Of a stretch of DNA of 11,607 bases, positions 1 through 6,700 are shown one piece after another (position 1 is the stretch's first letter; each line of letters starts with the position of its first letter). The notes under the pieces are model-generated. The model ran no database searches. It was not told where the DNA came from and saw nothing but the letters and a program-made list of their open reading frames with translations. The position numbers were made by a program, and so were the translations under genes. This stretch comes from Candidatus Poribacteria bacterium (lineage in GTDB: Bacteria > Poribacteria > WGA-4E > WGA-3G). The DNA is taken from positions 1 to 11,607 of the forward strand of contig JAPPDN010000843.1 of assembly GCA_028824575.1 (NCBI GenBank), written 5' to 3'.

Positions 1-3000
1 CAGCAGGGTGAAACCAAGCAAGCGATAGAGATTTACGAACAGGTCATCCGAGCGATGCCTGAGGACCTGGAATCACGTGCGGAGCTGGCTACGCTCTACT
101 CACGTCGTAACCAACACGATACGGCAACCGATATATGGAATACACTGCTTGAAACTGATCCGGGGAATACAAAGTATCAGGACGGGTTCGTCAGGGCTTA
201 CCAAGTTTCCGGCGACATTGGCAAAGCCTTTGAACTCGCGCAGCGATATATCAATACTGATCCGGAAAGTGGTGTCCATTACGTGCGTCTCGCAAAACTT
301 CACGCTGCGGAAGAACAGGTTGAAGAGGCGATCACGGCTTATGAAAAAGCGATTGAACTCGCCCCCGGGAATGCCCAAGCTTACCACGACTTAGCAAGAC
401 TTCATCTCCAGATAGACGACACAGATGCCGCCGAAAAAGCGTTTAAGAAAGCCATTCAATACACCGGACAAGACTGGGAGCGGCAGGATATTGAACGGGA
501 ACTCATAAATCTCTACTACCGTGAGGGTAAATTGGAAGAGATGATAGCGCAGGCAGAAACTGATGGGACCCTTACATTTCAGATGCAAAAGGAGCGGGCT
601 TTACGTTATCGGCATGCCGGTGATCTCGAAAAATCGGTGAGTGCGTACAAAAAAGCGATTGACATGACCTCCGATAGTTATGATCGGCGTAGGATCAACG
701 AAGATTTACTTGAGATATACGTTAAACTCGGAAAGACTGACTTAACAGTGGAAATCTATGAAACATTGGCGATTTCCGACTCACGCGATAGAGCACGCGA
801 CAGGTTGATTTCTACCTTCAAAAGTGAGGGAAAACTTGAACAGTTGAAAACGCTTTTTGAAAACAGACGGCAAAAGAGCGAAAATAATCCTGCTGTACTC
901 GAATTGCTCGCTCAGATTTACCGAGATGCAAACGACCATGAAAAGGCAGCAGAAACTTATCTTGCACTCAGCGAGGTGCAACCCAGTAACGTCCGGAGTT
1001 TTTACTACGCTGCTGCGGCACTGAATAACAACGGACAACCCGAATTGGCAAAAAAGATGCTGTCGCAAGGTGAAGCCGCACTCTCAACGAGCAATGAAAA
1101 AAGCGATATGTACTTTCTTAGGACACTCAGCGATATCTGTTATGAGGGTAAAATGTACGAAGCGGCGATAAAACTCGCCGATGCCGCGATCGTTGAAAGT
1201 GCAAGATACCGGTTTTACGGTGGCTCGCCACTGGAACCTATGTACGAACTCAAAGGCAAAAGCTACCTGCGTGAAAAACGTGATGAAGCAGCCTTCAACG
1301 CATATCGACAAAAGGCAGCCGTCGCCCGATATGACTCGGACCGTGAAGAAGCGGAAGCATCCATGCGGCGTGCAGCGCAACAAGGCAATCTTTATGAGAA
1401 ATGGATCCCGGAACAGTTGAAGAAGGTCACTGAGAACCCTGATGACCTTGATGCCCGGTTCACGCTTGCGCAAAGTTACGAATCCAGTAACATGATTAAG
1501 GAAGCGATTGTCCAATACCAGAAGATTAGCGAGCTTCAACCTGATAGTTGGCAGTGGCACAAGAAACTTGGCGATCTCTATGATAAACAATCTCAACAAC
1601 ACCGTGAGACGGGAGAAGGGAGTGCAGGCACCGCACTGCTTCTTGACGGCAATTCAAGTTTCGTGGAAATTGATGGCACCGATATTTTGAACAACATCAC
1701 GCAACAAGCGACAATCTCCGTCTGGATGAAACCGACCGATTTTCCGAACAGATACGCGCCGATTATTTTCAAAGGCGATGAACGCACATCGAACTTCAGC
1801 CATCGAAGTTATATCCTCTACCTTCGGGAAAATGGTAAGATCCAAATCGCCTCATCACCCAATGGTCGAGGACAAAGATCCTTCTATACCACATCTGACA
1901 CCATTCAACTCAACAGATGGTATCATATCGCGGGTGTCATTGACGCCAAAAGAGATGTCATGCGGTTGTTCATTAACGGCGTTGAAGTTGGAACAACCGA
2001 CTACAAAGGTCAAGACAGTATTTATCAAAGCCAGAAACCCCTCCGAATTGGTTGGACCCACGAAGAAGAACGACCGACGCAATCCCCCTTTGTCGGGTTT
2101 ATTGATGAGGTGCGTATCTGGAACGTTGCTCGGACAGGTGCCGAGATTTGTTCCGATATGAATAGCCAGTTGACAGGCGATGAACCCAGCTTAGTCGCTT
2201 ACTGGAAATTTGATAAAGCAACGGATGGAATTATTCCCGACGCGTCGCCTAACAAAAACAAGGGTAGACTTATGGGAAATGCCAAACTGGAGTCCTATAC
2301 CCGTCCTATTTTCGAGAGTTTTAACCCTGAGCAATTGGCAGAAGCCACGGCGGCGTATGAAAAAGCGATTCAGTTTGATCCGAATTCTTACGAATTGTAT
2401 CGTCTGGTGGCACAAATCTATAAGAATGGTGAACATCCATTAGATGCTGAGCAGGTATATCGTCGCGCGTTGGATGCGTCCCTTACGCAAAGCGAATACG
2501 ATACTGCGGTTAAAGCGATTTTGAACCTCTACACCGACGAAAAACAGGAAAATAAACATATCGCTCTCCTTGAGGAATTGACACCGACAATGCCGAACAG
2601 CACTGCTTTACACGAACTGTTGGGCGATGCGTACAAAAAAGCAGGAGACACGGAAAAAGCGAAAACTGCCTATAACCGTTGGATCAAACTCCGGCAGCGA
2701 GAGATAAATCAGGAACAACGTTACTGGTACTACAGCGATTTTGCTGAGAAATTGCTCAACAAAGGCCTCTACCCGGAAACAGCGTTGAAGTTCGCGAAAC
2801 GTGCTGCACAACGCTCAACAGGTTCAAGTTACATCTTGACTTTAGGACATGCATACCTCGCCAACGAACAATATAACGAGGCATTGGAAGAGTTTATACT
2901 TGGCCTAAATACACGAACAACTGGAAGTGCGCATCGCGATGTCTTCTCGCGGATTGCCGAAACTGGGAAAAAAATGAAAAATCAGGCACGTTACCTCGAA

Positions 3001-3636
3001 ATGTTGAATAAACTGGTAGACGCTATGTCGCACAATCTCAGTGCCCATCTACACCTCAGTCTCGTGCTGGCTGAATTCTACCGTGAGAATGACATGCCCG
3101 AAAAGGCTAAAGCGCATATCCAAAGCACTGGCTTCATCACTGAGGACGCCTGGTGGACACTCGGTCCATTTGACAATACCGCTGGTATCGGTTACAATAC
3201 CGCTTATATACCAGAAGACGTGACGCAGATTGACACAACCACTATATACAACGGCATAAATGGACAGGTACGTTGGCAAAAAAATGCCGATAAGACATTG
3301 GAGGGCTATATCGGCCTTGGAAAGGATGTTGATTGGCGTGTCGCTTATGCGTTTGCAACCATTATCTCGCCCGATGAACGGAAAGTCCAACTCCGATTCG
3401 ATAGCGATGACCAGGGGAAAATTTGGTTAAACGGTGAAGAGGTGTTCGCACACACAAGAACCTCTCTGGCGGAAATTGACCGAGACATTATCCCTGTGAC
3501 GCTCAAGCCCGGTGAAAACAGCAACCTCGTCAAAGTGTGTGAGGAAGAACTACATTGGGGATTCTATCTGCGGATCACTGACACTGACGGAAAGCCGTTT
3601 GAGGATTTGATAATCAACGAAATAGAAGAGAATTAA
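1..3636 (+). CDS. TPR protein with inserted LamG-like domain and C-terminal beta-sandwich domain (5' partial)
   Basis: Likely a protein-binding scaffold that also carries carbohydrate- or surface-binding modules; no catalytic motif is visible. The frame is open from base 1, and its first residues (AIEIYEQVIRAMPED) are helix B of a TPR, so the true start lies upstream and the ATG at 55 is internal. Numbering residues from base 1, canonical TPRs run from 1 to about 533 (a clear unit is 91-124, with AITAYEKAIELAPGN). A LamG-like (Laminin_G_3/concanavalin type) domain follows at about 541-766: ALLLDG near 544, ISVWMKP near 572-578, FIDEVRIWN at 700-708, LVAYWKFD at 731-738. TPRs resume at about 777-1045. 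The end, about 1050-1205, is beta-rich: WWTLGPFDNT, VDW at 1110-1112, DSDD at 1134-1137, IWLNGEEV at 1141-1148, LKPGEN ending at 1173, GFYLRI. This resembles galactose-binding/PA14-like folds. Localisation is unknown because the N-terminus is missing; extracytoplasmic is inferred from the domains. The gene ends in TAA, 80 bases before the next gene. Confidence 0.93.
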   Translation, partial: QQGETKQAIEIYEQVIRAMPEDLESRAELATLYSRRNQHDTATDIWNTLLETDPGNTKYQDGFVRAYQVSGDIGKAFELAQRYINTDPESGVHYVRLAKLHAAEEQVEEAITAYEKAIELAPGNAQAYHDLARLHLQIDDTDAAEKAFKKAIQYTGQDWERQDIERELINLYYREGKLEEMIAQAETDGTLTFQMQKERALRYRHAGDLEKSVSAYKKAIDMTSDSYDRRRINEDLLEIYVKLGKTDLTVEIYETLAISDSRDRARDRLISTFKSEGKLEQLKTLFENRRQKSENNPAVLELLAQIYRDANDHEKAAETYLALSEVQPSNVRSFYYAAAALNNNGQPELAKKMLSQGEAALSTSNEKSDMYFLRTLSDICYEGKMYEAAIKLADAAIVESARYRFYGGSPLEPMYELKGKSYLREKRDEAAFNAYRQKAAVARYDSDREEAEASMRRAAQQGNLYEKWIPEQLKKVTENPDDLDARFTLAQSYESSNMIKEAIVQYQKISELQPDSWQWHKKLGDLYDKQSQQHRETGEGSAGTALLLDGNSSFVEIDGTDILNNITQQATISVWMKPTDFPNRYAPIIFKGDERTSNFSHRSYILYLRENGKIQIASSPNGRGQRSFYTTSDTIQLNRWYHIAGVIDAKRDVMRLFINGVEVGTTDYKGQDSIYQSQKPLRIGWTHEEERPTQSPFVGFIDEVRIWNVARTGAEICSDMNSQLTGDEPSLVAYWKFDKATDGIIPDASPNKNKGRLMGNAKLESYTRPIFESFNPEQLAEATAAYEKAIQFDPNSYELYRLVAQIYKNGEHPLDAEQVYRRALDASLTQSEYDTAVKAILNLYTDEKQENKHIALLEELTPTMPNSTALHELLGDAYKKAGDTEKAKTAYNRWIKLRQREINQEQRYWYYSDFAEKLLNKGLYPETALKFAKRAAQRSTGSSYILTLGHAYLANEQYNEALEEFILGLNTRTTGSAHRDVFSRIAETGKKMKNQARYLEMLNKLVDAMSHNLSAHLHLSLVLAEFYRENDMPEKAKAHIQSTGFITEDAWWTLGPFDNTAGIGYNTAYIPEDVTQIDTTTIYNGINGQVRWQKNADKTLEGYIGLGKDVDWRVAYAFATIISPDERKVQLRFDSDDQGKIWLNGEEVFAHTRTSLAEIDRDIIPVTLKPGENSNLVKVCEEELHWGFYLRITDTDGKPFEDLIINEIEEN
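1621..2298 (+). other. LamG-like (concanavalin-type) domain inserted in the TPR array
   Basis: This segment of gene 1 encodes about 225 residues with the hallmarks of the bacterial LamG-like jelly roll: a start of the form ALxLDGxxxFVEI, then ISVWMKP, a central WYHIAGV strand, LFINGVEVG, a GFIDEVRIWNVART strand and a closing LVAYWKFD followed by the D-x-S-P-N-x-N-x-G type turn. Family knowledge says such domains bind glycans or surface proteins outside the cytoplasm. The specific ligand cannot be inferred. It interrupts a TPR unit rather than sitting between two units. Confidence 0.88.
3148..3615 (+). other. C-terminal beta-sandwich domain, galactose-binding/PA14-like
   Basis: The last 155 or so residues of gene 1 contain no TPR helices. 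They open with WWTLGPFDNT, have a central VDW and AYAFATI strand, an acidic D-S-D-D turn followed by KIWLNGEEV, then VTLKPGEN and a closing HWGFYLRITD strand. From general knowledge, this order (W-x-x-LGPF, VDW, DD-x-x-x-IWLNG, L-x-x-GEN, GF-x-LR) occurs in carbohydrate-binding-like modules attached to many large proteins of Planctomycetes and related bacteria. The fold assignment is by pattern only. The ligand is unknown. Confidence 0.65.
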
Positions 3637-3716
3637 CCACGAATCATCAGCACGCACATTTCACTGTTTCTCCAGACCTGGTAGGTGCGGTTTCATGAAG
3701 ATAAGGAGATTCACAC
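3637..3716. other. 80-base intergenic gap between gene 1 and gene 2
   Basis: Short spacer with a clear ribosome binding site at its right end. I see no convincing promoter hexamers and no hairpin followed by a T-run, so read-through from gene 1 into gene 2 is plausible. Positions 3677-3694 hold CCTGGTAGGTGCGGTTTC, a GC-rich word unlike the rest of the spacer. It could be half of a dispersed inverted repeat, but no partner is present in this window. Confidence 0.5.
3703..3708 (+). promoter_or_regulatory. Shine-Dalgarno site of gene 2
   Basis: AAGGAG lies 8 bases before the ATG at 3717, good spacing for a bacterial ribosome binding site. It supports this ATG, which also begins a well-formed signal peptide. 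Confidence 0.85.
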
Positions 3717-6700
3717 ATGCTTGGACGAAAAAAACACAGAATCGCTGTATGTGTTCTGTACTTTACAGCCTGTACACTGTGTTTCACAACCATTACCCTT
3801 GCACAAGACGAAACAAACGATGCCAAAATTATCGAACGCTATAAGCTAATGCTCAATCGCAAACCGAAAGAGGGAAGCACGTTTGATCGACTCTACCAGT
3901 TTTATCTCGAAGGTGCCGGGTTAGACGCGATGGTTGCCGATTATCAGGCAGAAGTGCAAGCAAAGCCGGACGATCCGAACCCACAACTTATCTTGGGACA
4001 CATCTACAAACGTCTCGGAAAAGAGACTGAGGCTGTTGAGACGTATCTGCGCGCAGTTAAACTCGCCCCAAATAACTACTATCCACATTTCGCCCTTGGA
4101 CAGGCATACGCTATATTGCTACAGCATGAAAATGCTATCAACGCCTTGAAGCAGGCAGCAGCGTTTGCTGAAGAGACAGAGGTTTCCGCTACTCCCGAAG
4201 ACCTCACCGCTATCTACAAAGCACTCGGCAAAACATATTTCCGTCGAGACCGCGTAGACGAAGCAATCTCGGCATGGACAAAGATCGCTGAACTCGATCC
4301 TCAGAACATTTTCGCGCGCATTGAACTCGCTGATCTATTCCGTGAACAGGAACTCTATGAAGAGGCAATCGTACAGCACGAGGCAATTATCGAATTTAAA
4401 AAGGATGATCCGTATCGTGTGTGTTTGAGTCGGCGCGAAATTGGCAATATCCGCGAGGCAAAAGGCGACTACGAGGCTGCTATCCAGAGTTATGATGCTG
4501 CCTTGGCGTTGATAGCACCGGGCAACTGGCTCCGTAAGGACCTTCAACACCGCATCATCGGGATTTATGCTACCGACGGCAACTGGAAAGGCTTAATCGA
4601 ATACTATCAAAAGAAACTTGAGACCATTCCAAATGAACCTGAACTCCTCGGTTTGCTTGCTGCCGCCTATATTGAAAACCAACAACTTGAGACAGGCATC
4701 GCAACGTATCAAAAGGCAGTGGAACTTGCCCCGACCAATGCCAACTTGCGTTTGAACCTAATCACAGCATTCAGAAACGCTGAAAGATTTGAAGACGCTG
4801 CGGCAGCCTACGAATCCCTGAGTGAACAGAATCCTGATGATTTCGGTATCTATCGCGAACTCGGTGAGTTATACCTACAATTGGAAGACAAAAACAAGGC
4901 AAGGACAACGTATCAGCGGATGATGGATCGCGATCCAGAAAATGCAGGCACACACCTTATCCTCGCCGAAATCTATGCCGGACACGAGTGGATGGCAGAT
5001 GCCGCTGGAGCATATCAAAAAGCGATTGTGCTTGCGCCGATCAACCTCAATTACATTGAGTATTTCGGCGAATTCTACTTCCGACAAGATAATCGTGAGA
5101 AAGCGATTGAGACATGGAATCAGATGGTCGCCAATGAAAAGGGTATCGCTGAGAATTATGACCGCTTAGCACAGTTGCTTGATACGAAAGATTTTCACAC
5201 TGAAGCACTCACTGCGAGTCGTAAAGCGGTGGAATTGATGCCGGAGGCGTATCGCTATCGTGAGGCGTTAGCGATACGACTTAGACAGAACAAGCAGTAC
5301 GACGCAGCACTAACAGAATACACAGAAGCGGCAAGACTCGCACCGAATGAGTTCTTCGCCGAACAGATGGACGACCAACGCATTGAAGTCTACCGGCGGC
5401 AAGGGACACTCGTAGATCAAATCGAGGCAGTCAAGGTGGAACTTGAAAAACCGGGGATATCTGATGCCGACATCTTCGCGAAGCAGAAAAGACTCGCCAA
5501 GATGTACCTGAAACTGGAGAACACGCCTTACGCGCTCGAAGTCCTTTTGAAAGCGAAGGCACTTCAACCTGATGAGGTCCTTGTTAACCGATGGCTCGCG
5601 GAAATCTACGTTAAACAAGGTCGGCACGATGATGCAAATGCCACCTACACTCATTTAACAGACATCGACAATGCGAATGCCCGGGAATACTACACGAACA
5701 TCGCGCGCATCCATCTAAACGCGATGGATTTAGAAGCCGCTAAAACCGCAGCAAAGCAGATCATCGCACATAACCCACGTAACCCGGGCGGATATCAGCT
5801 GCTTGCAGAAATCGCAAAACAATCCGGAAATTACGATAATGCTATCAACAATCTTAAGCATTCAATTCGCCTGCGTCCCGATGCAACCGACACTCGCGTG
5901 GAACTCGCAGGTATTTACAAACTTTCAGGTAAACCTCAACAAGCACTCACACAGTACTGGCAGTGTTGGGAATTGAGCGACAGTGTGAGTAATAAACTCG
6001 CCTTCGTCAAACCCCTTTCTGAAGTATATTACGACTTGGGACAACGCAATGCGTTTGAGGAAAAACTGAAGCAATTGTCGAAAACTAATGCCTCCAGTAT
6101 AGGACCTGTCTTGGCATTAGCAGAACTCTATCGGATGGAGGGTGACTTACCCAATGCACGCTTCCAATTGGTGCAAGCATTAGAGCGGGAGCGCGAAAAC
6201 CCCGAATTGCTGGCACAATTGGTAAAAATCAACCTTGATCTTGGTAACAATACGGACGCGCTCGCCTACCAACAAAGACTCGTCAAGGTACAACCAGATC
6301 CGCGCCATCAACAAAAACTCGGCGAGTTGTTATTCGATGCCGGACGTGAGCAGGAGGCAATTCAGGCATGGACAAAACTGCTACACACAAAAAACCAGAC
6401 CCTTGAAGCAGAACTCAAACTCTCTGCCTTGCTCATCCGCCACGGATTACTGGATGAAGCACTCTTTACGTTGGAACGCGCAGCCGAGAATACCCAGGAT
6501 GCCAAAGTCATCTATCAACTTGGCGCAGCGTTGGTTGAAATGAACGAATTAGAACGCGCGCAACTCTATTTCCAACAAATCTTGGAGATGCCCACTCCAC
6601 CCAGAAATGTGACGAAGAATATAACGATAAGTCCAAATTACGCAACATCAGCAATCTCCAGACTTAATACGAACAAATTCTATCTCGCGCGAAGTCTCGT

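Noticed and set aside
55..57. ATG as the start codon of gene 1
   Set aside because: The frame is open back to base 1 and those codons complete a TPR helix (AIEIYEQVIRAMPED). No ribosome binding site precedes this ATG.
1084..1602. 172-codon open frame on the minus strand
   Set aside because: It lies wholly antisense to well-supported TPR coding sequence, has Cys/Phe/Leu-rich composition typical of reverse-strand shadows, and no recognisable domain.
1778..2161. 127-codon open frame on the plus strand
   Set aside because: It overlaps the LamG-like coding region in another frame; the LamG frame has strong domain signatures and this one has none.
3729..3775. Lipoprotein signal (FTAC) in the gene 2 leader
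   Set aside because: Phe at -3 does not fit the usual lipobox, the Cys is within the hydrophobic core, and gene 3 has no matching lipobox. TLA or ALA before Gln fits signal peptidase I better.
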